Numbered from the stretch's first letter, positions 18,726 through 28,990 are shown. The stretch is 64,000 nt of DNA from Alkalicoccobacillus gibsonii (GCF_016798245.1 NZ_JAEUZA010000001.1:728221-792220), one strand, 5' to 3'. Made by a program: numbers and translations. Notes: generated from the letters alone by a model not told the origin.

Positions 18726-19007
18726 CTAAGAACTAATAAATTTAACAAACTCCATCAGTAGTGTTAAAGGTAATAGAACGGCGATCATTCCTCCTGTAAC
18801 TAAACTAATCCCCCTACCCCATTTTACTAACCTTTGATTATAATCATCTTGTTGTTTCGCAATAGATGCGAGTACGATACCAACAATTCCTACTAGACCA
18901 CCTACTATAGGTAAAAAAACAAACCAAAATGCTGAGAGAATCCCGGTGATCAACGTTAAGACAGAAAGAGCATCGTATGATTGATTTTGATTTTGCTCAT
19001 TATTCAT
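18726..19007 (-). CDS. DUF4190-type small membrane protein
   Basis: A 93-residue protein with a Gln/Asn-rich N-terminus (NNEQNQNQSYDALSV) followed by two membrane helices: residues about 17-45 (LITGILSAFWFVFLPIVGGLVGIVGIVLA) and 68-88. The loop AKQQDDYNQRLVKWGRGISLVTGG matches the pattern of the DUF4190/DUF4870-like family, in which a Gly-rich first helix is followed by a short basic loop. Function is unknown. It is 32 bases upstream of the small frameshifted membrane gene on the same strand, so the two probably form a transcript. Confidence 0.65.
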   Translation of the reverse strand: MNNEQNQNQSYDALSVLTLITGILSAFWFVFLPIVGGLVGIVGIVLASIAKQQDDYNQRLVKWGRGISLVTGGMIAVLLPLTLLMEFVKFISS

Positions 19008-19032
19008 GCTACTCTTCTCCCTTTACTTTTAG

Positions 19033-19917
19033 TTAAAACAAAATCTTTCTATTCATCCAAGTCTCAAGCTCCACATTCCCTTGTACAGATAATAGACGAT
19101 ATAAAAATCTGTAAGGTATTCTCACGTGTTCTAGCTGCGGTAGCTCTAACACCGTTTGATAACCTTCTTTAAAGGCTGCTGCGGATGGCTCATCTAATAC
19201 ATACTCAAGACCAACAAAATCAAGCTCTCGTGGAGCAACGACATAGGCTTCTGTGTCAACCAAACCTGTAATCGTGTTTCCGTCGCTCAAAAATTGAGTT
19301 GGGTCAATATCTACTAATACAAATGTTGAAGATTCTGGATGAGAAATATGCTGAAGCTGTGTACGAGTCGTGTGGAGTAATTCTTTAAAGTCCTTTTTAT
19401 CATCGTAAAACCTAAATACCAGTTGACTCATTGTTTCTGTGACATGTGAATGAAACTGATCTAACGAAACGTGGAAGGTTCTACTAGGAGATCCTATATA
19501 ATCTCTCTTTATGGAGTGGATTCCTGCTAATCCTGCCCCTAAGCTTTTCATCATTGATGGGTGTTGATCTATAAAGGAATGAATGGTCGCACCCTGTATT
19601 TTTTCCAATAAAGCAAATTCTTTTTCGTCTATTTTCTTAACATCAAACAAAGTTGGGATCGGAATCTGCGTCTGTTTACTCAACGTCTGGTGAATAATAT
19701 TAAGTTCGGTTAATCGTCTTGGATCAATACCAAATAGATTGTGGCATCCCCACCAGAACGCATTAGATGGCTCATCAACCATCTTGGATGAGCGAACTAT
19801 TACTTCTCTATCAGTTGTCTTTACTAACCAGACGTCACTGGCATGGTCTTCATATCCAGGGCTAAGTTCTTGGATTTCTATGATACTCTCGTTTGGAAAT
19901 AGTTTTTTGCTAAACAT
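19033..19917 (-). CDS. Aminoglycoside phosphotransferase-like (APH family) protein
   Basis: A 294-residue kinase-like protein. N-lobe signs are VWLVKTTDREVIVRSSK (Lys/Arg of the nucleotide site) and a hinge near FALLEKIQGATIHSF. In the C-lobe the catalytic loop reads TFVLVDIDPTQFL where canonical members have HGDxxxxN, so the first His is replaced while the Asp is kept, and ITGLVDTEAYVVAP corresponds to the metal-binding D(W/T)E motif. Catalysis is plausible but not assured. Substrate unknown; aminoglycoside resistance should not be assumed. Start at 19917 is preferred because GAGGGAG lies just upstream; an in-frame GTG at 19930 lies before it. Divergent from katG. Confidence 0.72.
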   Translation of the reverse strand: MFSKKLFPNESIIEIQELSPGYEDHASDVWLVKTTDREVIVRSSKMVDEPSNAFWWGCHNLFGIDPRRLTELNIIHQTLSKQTQIPIPTLFDVKKIDEKEFALLEKIQGATIHSFIDQHPSMMKSLGAGLAGIHSIKRDYIGSPSRTFHVSLDQFHSHVTETMSQLVFRFYDDKKDFKELLHTTRTQLQHISHPESSTFVLVDIDPTQFLSDGNTITGLVDTEAYVVAPRELDFVGLEYVLDEPSAAAFKEGYQTVLELPQLEHVRIPYRFLYRLLSVQGNVELETWMNRKILF

Positions 19918-20026
19918 TAGTCGCTCCCTCACTACTCTACTGTAATCTTATGTACTGTCTTTCCCAATAAATTGAAGTTTGAATCCAGAAATATTTTAAG
20001 CGTTTGCAATTTTGAGCATCTTTTCC

Positions 20027-20055
20027 TTTTCATCTCTCAAACTTTTTAATATAAT
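20027..20055 (+). promoter_or_regulatory. Candidate SigA promoter of katG
   Basis: TTTTCA, 17-base spacer, TATAAT. The -10 is exact, the -35 is weak, and the predicted start of transcription falls inside the adjacent palindrome at 20058-20082. Confidence 0.6.
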
Positions 20056-20057
20056 AA

Positions 20058-22367
<2,310 letters not shown>

Positions 22368-22374
22368 AATAAAA

Positions 22375-22550
22375 AAGAGCTTGGGATATAACTAATAATC
22401 GATACAAAAAAGGCGAATGATTCTACGATTGAATCATTCGCCTTTCGTGTTTTTTGATTTTTAGTAAGACGAGCGAAGGATTCTCCTGAAGCGGATTTAT
22501 TGCTATGTTCGTGTTTTGTTATCTAAATTGACGTTATGTCCCAGCCTCTT
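22375..22550. repeat. Palindromic intergenic repeat element, short copy
   Basis: A 176-base element with imperfect terminal inverted repeats (AAGAGCTTGGGATATAAC and, at the far end, the complement of AAGAGGCTGGGACATAAC; 15 of 18 match). Inside is a perfect 15-base-pair hairpin, AAAGGCGAATGATTC with a 7-base loop, at 22409-22445, which probably also ends katG transcription (TTTCGTGTTTTTT follows). The same element occurs at 54485-54760 in the opposite orientation with about 100 extra bases in the middle. The TGGGACATAA-type ends recall known intergenic repeats of Firmicutes. Confidence 0.85.
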
Positions 22551-22555
22551 CTTAG

Positions 22556-23401
22556 TTATATGTCTATACGATAAAACCTTGCTGCATTCTCTCCAAATAG
22601 CTTATGTTTGTCTTCTTCTGATAACTTATCTTCAAATGTACTGTTTATGATCTCAACTACTTCATCATATGTTGCGGCTACTAAACAGACGGGCCAATCA
22701 CTCCCAAACATTAAACGATTAGGACCAAATGCATCATATGCACGTTGAAGATATGGCTTAAAATCAAGAATCTCCCAGTCGACTTTTGCCTCTGTCACTA
22801 ATCCAGAAAGCTTGCAGTAGACTGTTGAATAAGAAGCGATCTCCTGAAGCTGATCTTCCCAAGTGTCAAGCTGGGCATTTGCAATCGTAGGTTTACCTAA
22901 ATGATCAATCATAGCTCTTAATTTAGGTACTTCTCTTAATAACTGTACGATTACAGGTAATTGAATTTCTCTTACCAACAAATCAACGGATATTTGCTGC
23001 TTCTCCAAATATTTAAACGCTTTCAAATATGAAGAGCTTAATAGGATGGACGGATCCTCCATATCTTGAATCATGACACGAATACCTACAAATTTCTTAT
23101 GCTTCTTTAAAGTTTCTAGATCTTCTTTAAACGTATGACCTGTTACATCAACCCAGCCAACTACACCTAGTATAGAGTTTGTTTGTTCACTTAACTCTAA
23201 AAGCAACTCAGTATCTTTTATGTTTGGAGAAGCTTGAACGGTTATGGTTCCGTCCATTGAATGTGTTTTTAGATGATGGACTAAATCCTCTGGTACATAA
23301 TCGCGGTAAAGTACCGAATCACTAGGATCAATCCAATCATAATAACCATCCTCGATCCTCCAGAAATGTTGATGTGCATCAATTCGAATGGTCTTCCCCA
23401 T
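22556..23401 (-). CDS. Amidohydrolase-2 family lactonase, likely L-fuconolactonase
   Basis: A TIM-barrel metal-dependent hydrolase of the COG3618 type, 281 residues. The metal motif RIDAHQHFW starts at residue 5; later motifs are LRAMIDHLGKP (metal His), YCKLSGLVTEA and the catalytic Asp in RLMFGSDWPVC near residue 230. This subgroup contains L-fucono-1,5-lactonase and L-rhamnonolactonase. Hydrolysis of L-fuconolactone to L-fuconate is inferred from the neighbouring mutarotase and the divergent dehydrogenase and dehydratase genes. The start overlaps the end of fucU by 23 bases, so the two are translated from one transcript. Rhamnose or other 6-deoxyhexose substrates are possible. Confidence 0.82.
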   Translation of the reverse strand: MGKTIRIDAHQHFWRIEDGYYDWIDPSDSVLYRDYVPEDLVHHLKTHSMDGTITVQASPNIKDTELLLELSEQTNSILGVVGWVDVTGHTFKEDLETLKKHKKFVGIRVMIQDMEDPSILLSSSYLKAFKYLEKQQISVDLLVREIQLPVIVQLLREVPKLRAMIDHLGKPTIANAQLDTWEDQLQEIASYSTVYCKLSGLVTEAKVDWEILDFKPYLQRAYDAFGPNRLMFGSDWPVCLVAATYDEVVEIINSTFEDKLSEEDKHKLFGENAARFYRIDI

Positions 23402-23813
23402 CTAAGACGACCCCCTTCTTTAGAATAATGTTGGCATACTGTGACTTCTCACCTGTCGCTACAATGGCATAGGCTTGTTTTGCTCGTTCATAGAAATCAA
23501 ATCTCTCTAAGTATTCGAATGATGTGGATCCTACCTTCTCTTGGTACATTCCCCAAATAGGCGTTTCAACTCGATCTCCTTCTACAACCTTCATCAAGCT
23601 TAAAGGTTCTTGCACGTATTGGTCTAACGGAAATAAAGGTAAAATAGCGTCTAATAATGCAGGAATGGTGATCCCATCACTTCTGATTAATCGCGAGGTA
23701 TGACTCGCTGCTGGAAAATGGGCATCTGCTAAAACAATTTCATCACCATGCCCCATTTCCATTAAAATCTTGACCAGTTCAGGACTTAATAATGGAGAGA
23801 TCCCTTTTAACAT
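23379..23813 (-). CDS. fucU: L-fucose mutarotase (FucU/RbsD family)
   Basis: Interconverts alpha and beta anomers of L-fucose, or of a related sugar, before oxidation. The 144-residue protein begins MLKGISPLLSPELVKILMEMGHGDEIVLADAHFPA, where the GHGDEIVxxDA(H/N)FP block (His and Asp) is the signature of FucU/RbsD proteins; the C-terminal YANIILKKGVV contains the conserved Tyr-Ala-Asn. FucU is favoured over RbsD by length and by the ADAHFPA form. GAGGTG lies 8 bases before the ATG. It sits between the AraC regulator (12-base gap) and the fuconolactonase in a three-gene operon. Confidence 0.9.
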   Translation of the reverse strand: MLKGISPLLSPELVKILMEMGHGDEIVLADAHFPAASHTSRLIRSDGITIPALLDAILPLFPLDQYVQEPLSLMKVVEGDRVETPIWGMYQEKVGSTSFEYLERFDFYERAKQAYAIVATGEKSQYANIILKKGVVLDGEDHSN

Positions 23814-23825
23814 ATCATTGTCACC

Positions 23826-24704
23826 TCACCGTATTAGTTTATAATTTTGTTTACGGTACGTAGAGGGTGTTACCCCCACTGCTTTTTTGAATGAGCGGAA
23901 AAAATGAGGCATACTTTGATATCCTAATTGCTCCGCGATAGATTGAATGCTCCAATCTGTATGTGCTAGAAGTTCACGTGTTTTTAATAGTCGTTTTGTA
24001 GCTAAGAACTCACTAAAAGTCATACCTATCGTTTGTTTAAATTTTTTGCTGAAATACACGGTACTCATGTTTGCTATTTGAGCTAAATCCTCCAGCCTTA
24101 CTGTTTTGCTTAGATTTTTGTCGATATATTCTAAGCTATCTTGAATCCACATTAAGTTCGGTGGTATAGGATTCGGAAGAAGTTTTAAGTGATCAAACCA
24201 ACGATTAATCTGAAGAATGAACAAGAGAATATGTAATGAGCATACCTCCTCCCAGTGAGAATTCATCGTTAATTTCTCCTGATGTATTCGTTCAAAAAAA
24301 GTAAGGACAAGTCTCTGGTCAGGAGCTGATAGCTTATATCTAAATAATCGATCCTCTTTAACCTTTTTAAATGTTTGGTTCAATATCTGGCGGTTAGCTT
24401 CTGAAAAAATGGAGTTTGATGGTGAAAAGAATAGTGCAGTTGCTGTCAGTGTATGATCTCCTTGCAACGTAGACTTATGAATGCTGTTCGGTGGAATGAA
24501 AATGAAATCGCCTTCTTCCAATTCATAGATCATTTGATCAATAAAAAACGTTGCTCCTCCTTTATGAATGTAAATAAGCTCGCACCAATCATGTAAATGT
24601 TCGGTTAGTTCCTCCTCTTTTCCCTTGGTTATCTTATAATTCAACAAAAATGGCATGGTTCCTTCTGAAGAGAGTTTCTTTCTAATCGGATGCATCCATT
24701 CCAA
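23826..24704 (-). CDS. AraC family transcriptional regulator of the fucose genes
   Basis: A 292-residue regulator. Residues about 20-110 are a cupin sensor domain (HLHDWCELIYIHKGGATFFID, then GDFIFIPPNSIHK), residues about 190-285 hold the two AraC helix-turn-helix motifs (LEDLAQIANMSTVYFSKKFKQ and IQSIAEQLGYQSMPHFFRSF). The cupin arrangement suggests direct sugar binding. It is the first gene of the operon with fucU and fuconolactonase and lies back to back with the fucose oxidation genes, so it probably activates both directions in response to L-fucose or an intermediate. Candidate binding repeats lie in the 168-base gap before 24873. Start ATG 24704 is the best available but lacks a strong ribosome binding site. 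Confidence 0.85.
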   Translation of the reverse strand: MEWMHPIRKKLSSEGTMPFLLNYKITKGKEEELTEHLHDWCELIYIHKGGATFFIDQMIYELEEGDFIFIPPNSIHKSTLQGDHTLTATALFFSPSNSIFSEANRQILNQTFKKVKEDRLFRYKLSAPDQRLVLTFFERIHQEKLTMNSHWEEVCSLHILLFILQINRWFDHLKLLPNPIPPNLMWIQDSLEYIDKNLSKTVRLEDLAQIANMSTVYFSKKFKQTIGMTFSEFLATKRLLKTRELLAHTDWSIQSIAEQLGYQSMPHFFRSFKKAVGVTPSTYRKQNYKLIR

Positions 24705-24727
24705 CCTCCGAGTCTTAAAATGTTAAA

Positions 24728-24770
24728 ATAAGCTACGATTCTGTTAAATGAAGCTATTAGTGTAGCTTAT
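24728..24770. promoter_or_regulatory. Candidate AraC operator in the divergent gap
   Basis: ATAAGCTAC and GTAGCTTAT form a 9-base perfect inverted repeat 25 bases apart, with a further AAGCTA half site at 24751 between them. It lies between the AraC gene and the divergent dehydrogenase gene. Assignment to that regulator is inference. Confidence 0.4.
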
Positions 24771-24872
24771 ACCATATGATAAACTAATTATGAAAATCAT
24801 ATCATATTGGTTTTTGTTTTTGGAAATATGTTCATGTTCAATTGATTAATAAGATGCGGAGGGAGTGTTCGA

Positions 24873-25643
24873 ATGCGTTTAGAGGGCAAGATTGCTCTAA
24901 TTACAGGAGCTGGTTCTGGAATTGGTAGGCAGACGGCACAGCTTTTTGCTAGAGAGGCAGCGACAGTTATTGTTAATGATATCGACCGGAATCGTGGTGA
25001 GGAAACAGTTCACTCTATAAAAGAAGAAGGCGGAGAATCTACCTTTATTCAAGCGGACACAACAGATGCTGAATCAGTAAAAAATATGGTTGATCAAATC
25101 ATTCAAACATATTCTACGATTGATATTCTGTTTAATAATGCTGGAATAAGTGGAATTGGCCCTCTTCATTTAATTGAGGAAGAAGATTGGGACCGGATTA
25201 TGCAGGTAAATATAAAAGGAGTGTATCTCCCTAGTAAATATGTACTCCCCCATATGATGAAAGAATCGAATGGAACGATCATTAATATGTCATCATGTAT
25301 TGCTGAAATTGGCCTAGCAGACCGAGCGTCTTACGCTGCGACAAAAGGGGCAATCCTTTCTTTAACGAAATCAATGCAAGTAGACTATGCCTCTTATCAT
25401 ATTCGTGTGAACGCCATCTTACCAGGAACGATATTTACACCCTTTGTTGAACAGTATTTAAGTCAATCACCTGATCCAGAAGCAGCTATTGCAAAAGTAA
25501 AAACCCGACAATTATCTGGAGAACTAGGAAAACCTGAGGATGTCGCAAGAGCAGCATTATTCTTGGCTTCAGATGAATCCAAATTTATGATGGGTTCTCC
25601 ACTGTACATTGATGGCGGTGTCGTTTTCGGAAAAAATGCTTAA
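24873..25643 (+). CDS. Short-chain dehydrogenase, first SDR of the fucose pathway
   Basis: A 256-residue classical SDR. TGAGSGIGRQ at residues 11-20 is the NAD(P)-binding loop, NNAGISG (about 90) stabilises the sheet, and the catalytic residues are Ser (MSSCIAE), Tyr and Lys (SYAATKGA). D(I/R) after strand 2 suggests NAD preference. In the non-phosphorylating fucose pathway two SDRs are required: L-fucose 1-dehydrogenase and 2-keto-3-deoxy-L-fuconate 4-dehydrogenase. This one, first in the operon, could be either; the NILPGTIFTPF region and close spacing to the FAH hydrolase favour the second step. AGGGAG precedes the ATG. Nine bases separate it from the next ribosome binding site region. Confidence 0.85.
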   Translation: MRLEGKIALITGAGSGIGRQTAQLFAREAATVIVNDIDRNRGEETVHSIKEEGGESTFIQADTTDAESVKNMVDQIIQTYSTIDILFNNAGISGIGPLHLIEEEDWDRIMQVNIKGVYLPSKYVLPHMMKESNGTIINMSSCIAEIGLADRASYAATKGAILSLTKSMQVDYASYHIRVNAILPGTIFTPFVEQYLSQSPDPEAAIAKVKTRQLSGELGKPEDVARAALFLASDESKFMMGSPLYIDGGVVFGKNA

Positions 25644-25661
25644 TCATAAGGAGTGTGTAAA

Positions 25662-26558
25662 GTGAAAATATGTAATATCGTTATTGACCAAAAAGATCAA
25701 CTAGGTATCGTATTAGATCATCACATTATTCATATCCGTAAGGCTTTAGAAGTCTTGCCTTGTGAAGGAATACCTCAAACTGTAAGCGAATTCATAGAGG
25801 TTGGCGCTGAATCAACGATTCGTATAGCAAGTTATCTTCAAACATTACGTACGACTAGCGACCAACCTTATGTATTTGAAGAAGAAGAATGCCATTTTGG
25901 CCCTGTCGTTACTCATCCTAGCAAAATTATTTGCGTAGGATTAAATTACCGGCGCCATGCTGATGAAACAGGAGCAGCCTATCCAGAAGTCCCTATCCTT
26001 TTTAACAAATTTAATAATACGCTCACTGGCCATTTAAAGGATATCGCTATCCCGAATGTGACCGAAGAACTTGATTATGAGGTTGAATTAGCTGTCGTTA
26101 TTGGTAAGAAAGCCAAAAACGTTAGTGAAGATCATGCCCTAGATTATGTTTTAGGATATACAATTGCAAATGACTTATCGGCACGTGACCTTCAGATGAG
26201 AACGCCACAATGGCTTTTAGGTAAAACCTGTGATGATTTTAGTCCAATCGGTCCCTATCTTGTTACAGCAGATGAAGTTGGTGATCCTCAATCACTGGCT
26301 CTCCAAACAACGGTAAATAATGAGCTAAGACAGGATTCTAATACGTCAGATATGATTTTCAATTGTAAAGAGATCATAAGCTACATCTCCAAACATTTCA
26401 CGCTTGAACCAGGTGATATGATTTTAACTGGAACTCCAGAGGGGGTTGTTCTTGGGCAACCGGAAGATAAACGCAACTACTTAAAGCCAGGTGATGTTGT
26501 AACTGTTGAAATTGAGAAACTAGGAGCTTTAACGAATACCTTCATCGAGGAAAAGTGA
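25662..26558 (+). CDS. FAH-family hydrolase, likely 2,4-diketo-3-deoxy-L-fuconate hydrolase
   Basis: A fumarylacetoacetate-hydrolase-fold protein of 298 residues. Family motifs are KIICVGLNYRRHADETG, the metal triad in ELDYEVELAVVIG (two Glu) and NDLSARDLQ (Asp), and LTGTPEGVVLGQ near the C-terminus. In the oxidative L-fucose pathway of Xanthomonas such an enzyme splits 2,4-diketo-3-deoxy-L-fuconate to pyruvate and L-lactate, which I infer here from context. The GTG at 25662 is chosen because AAGGAG lies eight bases before it; another GTG nine bases earlier overlaps that site. Second gene of the plus-strand operon. Acylpyruvate hydrolase or homoprotocatechuate isomerase are alternatives by family. 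Confidence 0.82.
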   Translation: MKICNIVIDQKDQLGIVLDHHIIHIRKALEVLPCEGIPQTVSEFIEVGAESTIRIASYLQTLRTTSDQPYVFEEEECHFGPVVTHPSKIICVGLNYRRHADETGAAYPEVPILFNKFNNTLTGHLKDIAIPNVTEELDYEVELAVVIGKKAKNVSEDHALDYVLGYTIANDLSARDLQMRTPQWLLGKTCDDFSPIGPYLVTADEVGDPQSLALQTTVNNELRQDSNTSDMIFNCKEIISYISKHFTLEPGDMILTGTPEGVVLGQPEDKRNYLKPGDVVTVEIEKLGALTNTFIEEK

Positions 26559-26568
26559 GGAGCGGACT

Positions 26569-27666
26569 ATGAAAATCACAAATGTTGAAACCTATTTATT
26601 AGATGTTCCTTTAAAACAAAAAGCCATCACGGACTCGCAAACAAGATTAGAATCGGTTGAATTTGTGGCGGTACGTATCGATACGAATGAAGGCATTAGT
26701 GGTTGGGGGTTTAATTGGAACTATACAAAAGGATCTCGGGCCATCCAGACCATTATCGATGATACGTATGCCCCTGCTCTAAAAGGAGAAGATCCTCTCC
26801 TTCATAAGAGCCTGATGAAAAAGCTACACTACACCAATCATTTTATCGGACAAGTGGGTATTACAAGAGTGGCTCTTTGTGCGGTAAACTTTGCACTTTG
26901 GGATATCAGACTTAAAGTGGCTAACATGCCATTATGGAGATACTTAGGTCCCGCTAAAGAGAAAGTTAAAGCATATAATACGGACGGTGGCTGGTTACAC
27001 ACAACGACAGATGAACTCGTTCGAGATATGAATGCTTTAGTTGAGCGGGGATTCGATGCGGTTAAAATGAAGTTAGGCTTGCCTGATCCTAGAGAAGATT
27101 ACGAGCGAGTGAAGCAAGTGCGTCAATCTATTCCAAAAGAAGTGAAACTTATGGTTGATGTGAACACGGTTTGGGATTTGAAAACCGCTATGGTTTGGGG
27201 CAGAAAGCTTGAGGAATTTGATATTTACTGGCTTGAAGAACCGATGAATCCATTTAATAAAACGGACCATGCTAAGCTTGCTCAGGCGCTTGACGTACCT
27301 ATCGCTGTAGGTGAAACCATTTATACGAAATATGATTTTCGTGAATACATTGAAGCGGGTGCGGTCGATATTATTCAGGCTGATGCGACCAAGCTCTCAG
27401 GAATTGATGAGTGGCTAGATGTAGCTGCACTTGCCCGCTGTCATGATCTAGAAGTGATTCCACATACCAACGTTCAACAAAAACTACATGTGCAGCTTGC
27501 TGCTGCCTCCTCAAATGTTCCGATGGTTGAGTGCTGCTATGAATCAATTATGGACATTTGGGAAGATCCGATCCAAGTCGTGAATGGGTACTATACGCTA
27601 CCAGAAGAGCCTGGACTTGGTTGTAAGTTAAAAGACTCTGTTTTGAAGGATTGTAGGATTGGATGA
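26569..27666 (+). CDS. Enolase-superfamily sugar-acid dehydratase, likely L-fuconate dehydratase
   Basis: A 365-residue mandelate-racemase subgroup enzyme. The catalytic KxK pair is K166/K168 in AVKMKLG, metal ligands are D197 (VDVNT), E223 (WLEEP) and E249 (VGETIY), and the general base His is H299 (VIPHTNVQ). This is the acid-sugar dehydratase set. L-fuconate as substrate, giving 2-keto-3-deoxy-L-fuconate, is inferred from the neighbouring FucU, lactonase and FAH hydrolase. The protein is about 75 residues shorter than the Xanthomonas L-fuconate dehydratase (about 440), so it belongs to another subgroup and specificity is open. GAGGAG precedes the ATG; 10 bases after the FAH gene. Confidence 0.82.
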   Translation: MKITNVETYLLDVPLKQKAITDSQTRLESVEFVAVRIDTNEGISGWGFNWNYTKGSRAIQTIIDDTYAPALKGEDPLLHKSLMKKLHYTNHFIGQVGITRVALCAVNFALWDIRLKVANMPLWRYLGPAKEKVKAYNTDGGWLHTTTDELVRDMNALVERGFDAVKMKLGLPDPREDYERVKQVRQSIPKEVKLMVDVNTVWDLKTAMVWGRKLEEFDIYWLEEPMNPFNKTDHAKLAQALDVPIAVGETIYTKYDFREYIEAGAVDIIQADATKLSGIDEWLDVAALARCHDLEVIPHTNVQQKLHVQLAAASSNVPMVECCYESIMDIWEDPIQVVNGYYTLPEEPGLGCKLKDSVLKDCRIG

Positions 27667-27699
27667 GGATTTCACACTACTTGATAAGGGAGATATCAT

Positions 27700-28497
27700 A
27701 TGGGGAGATTAGCTGGCCGCATTGCTCTTGTCACTGGAGGCGCTAGAGGGATTGGGAAAGCGATCGTCACACGTCTAGCAGAAGAAGGTGCTCATGTAGC
27801 AATCAATTATCATACACAAGAATTAAAAGAACAAGCAAGCATTTTACAAAAGCATATAGAACAAACCTATCATGTGAAAACAATGATTGTTCAAGGGAAT
27901 GTAGGGATTAAACAAGAAGTTGATCTAATGATTACGGAGGTTGAAGAAGCCTTAGGTCATGTTGAGATTCTTGTTAATAATGCAGGGATTGCTCCCTTTG
28001 AATCCTTTTTACATGTGTCTGAGCATACATGGGACTCAACCTATGAGACAAACGTCAAATCCATTTTCTTATTAAGTCAACGTGTTGCACCTCATATGAT
28101 TGAGAAGAGATATGGTAAAATGATCACGATTGCATCTACAGCTGGTGTTCTTATTACAAGTCCAGTACTCCCACACTATATCTCATCAAAAGCTGCTGCA
28201 ACTCAATTAACTAAGGCGTTGGCTATAGAATTAGGACCTTATCATATTAATGTAAATGCGGTCGGGCCAAGTACCGTGCAAACAGATATGACTAGCGCTA
28301 TGTTCGAGGATGAAGAGAATCATAAGCGTGAAATAGAAGCTAATCCTATGAAAAGACTTGGAACGCCAAAGCAGATTGGTGATGCTGTCGTCTTCTTAGC
28401 TTCAGACGAAGCAGAGCAAATTAATGGTCATTTATTAATGGTAGATGGCGGATTAACCGTAAAAGCGGCTCAACCTGATGATCAATTGGAACGATAA
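27700..28497 (+). CDS. Short-chain dehydrogenase, second SDR of the fucose pathway
   Basis: A 265-residue classical SDR. TGGARGIGKAI (residues 12-22) is the cofactor loop followed by INYHTQELK, where the residues after strand 2 are FabG-like and may accept NADP; NNAGIAPFE, Ser in IASTAGV and the Tyr-Lys pair in HYISSKAA are the catalytic elements. It ends the operon. As one SDR must oxidise L-fucose to L-fuconolactone and the other the 2-keto-3-deoxy-L-fuconate, this is assigned to the remaining step; which SDR does which is not decided. A hairpin terminator follows at 28507. Confidence 0.82.
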   Translation: MGRLAGRIALVTGGARGIGKAIVTRLAEEGAHVAINYHTQELKEQASILQKHIEQTYHVKTMIVQGNVGIKQEVDLMITEVEEALGHVEILVNNAGIAPFESFLHVSEHTWDSTYETNVKSIFLLSQRVAPHMIEKRYGKMITIASTAGVLITSPVLPHYISSKAAATQLTKALAIELGPYHINVNAVGPSTVQTDMTSAMFEDEENHKREIEANPMKRLGTPKQIGDAVVFLASDEAEQINGHLLMVDGGLTVKAAQPDDQLER

Positions 28498-28506
28498 TCA
28501 CTATTG

Positions 28507-28539
28507 AAGGAAGATGGTAACACTCCATCCTCCTTTTTT
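28507..28539 (+). terminator. Intrinsic terminator of the fucose oxidation operon
   Basis: GGAAGATGG and CCATCCTCC pair with one mismatch, 7-base loop, then TTTTTT. Confidence 0.8.
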
Positions 28540-28601
28540 ATTTGGAATCGAAACGGAACAAACGTTCCGACACCGTCAAATTTCTCATTTTTATCTATAT
28601 G

Positions 28602-28973
28602 TTACTTGTCAGTTAAGTCTTCAATAGCTTGTTCTAACAGGGCATGAGACCTGATGAATTCATCTAGTGCTTGTTGTTTTATGCTCTGTGCTTTTTCACT
28701 ATCTCTTAAGAAATATATCGTCACTTCTTGAAACGTGTCTTCTCGCAATTTTCGTTTATCAGGGCGTATGACGCCTTCTTTCATTAATTCATGTAAGGCT
28801 CTATATACTTCCGCATGATTTGGTGAAAATCCAAAGGGCTTAAATTGTTCTTTTAATTCTTGAAGCATCTGTGTACCATAGGGCCTACCTTTTTCAATGA
28901 AGGTAATCAGATACGCTTTTAAGAACAATCGTTGTTTAACTAAAAAGCCAGTCGAATTTCGTTTAGCGTTCAT
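28602..28973 (-). CDS. rtp: Replication terminator protein homologue
   Basis: A 123-residue winged-helix protein that closely follows Bacillus subtilis RTP from end to end as I recall that sequence: NSTGFLVKQRLFLKAYLIT at residues 6-24, GFSPNHAEVYRALHELMKEG around 52-71 with the DNA-recognition helix, QEVTIYFLRD in the wing, and a C-terminal dimerisation helix (LLEQAIEDL). RTP dimers bind Ter sites and block the replication fork from one side. The next best family is PadR-like regulators, which share the fold but not the STGFLVKQR start. Location about 10 kb from a dif-like site supports a terminus role. Its own promoter overlaps a palindrome at 28991-29011, fitting autoregulation. Confidence 0.85.
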   Translation of the reverse strand: MNAKRNSTGFLVKQRLFLKAYLITFIEKGRPYGTQMLQELKEQFKPFGFSPNHAEVYRALHELMKEGVIRPDKRKLREDTFQEVTIYFLRDSEKAQSIKQQALDEFIRSHALLEQAIEDLTDK

Positions 28974-28990
28974 CTCATATCCCCTCCCCT

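Noticed and set aside
19033-19917. Aminoglycoside resistance gene
   Set aside because: The catalytic loop lacks the canonical HGDxxxxN motif, and the family has many non-resistance members; no mobile element surrounds it.
28602-28973. PadR-type regulator instead of RTP
   Set aside because: The fold is shared, but the STGFLVKQR start, length of 123 residues and C-terminal helix follow RTP along the whole protein.
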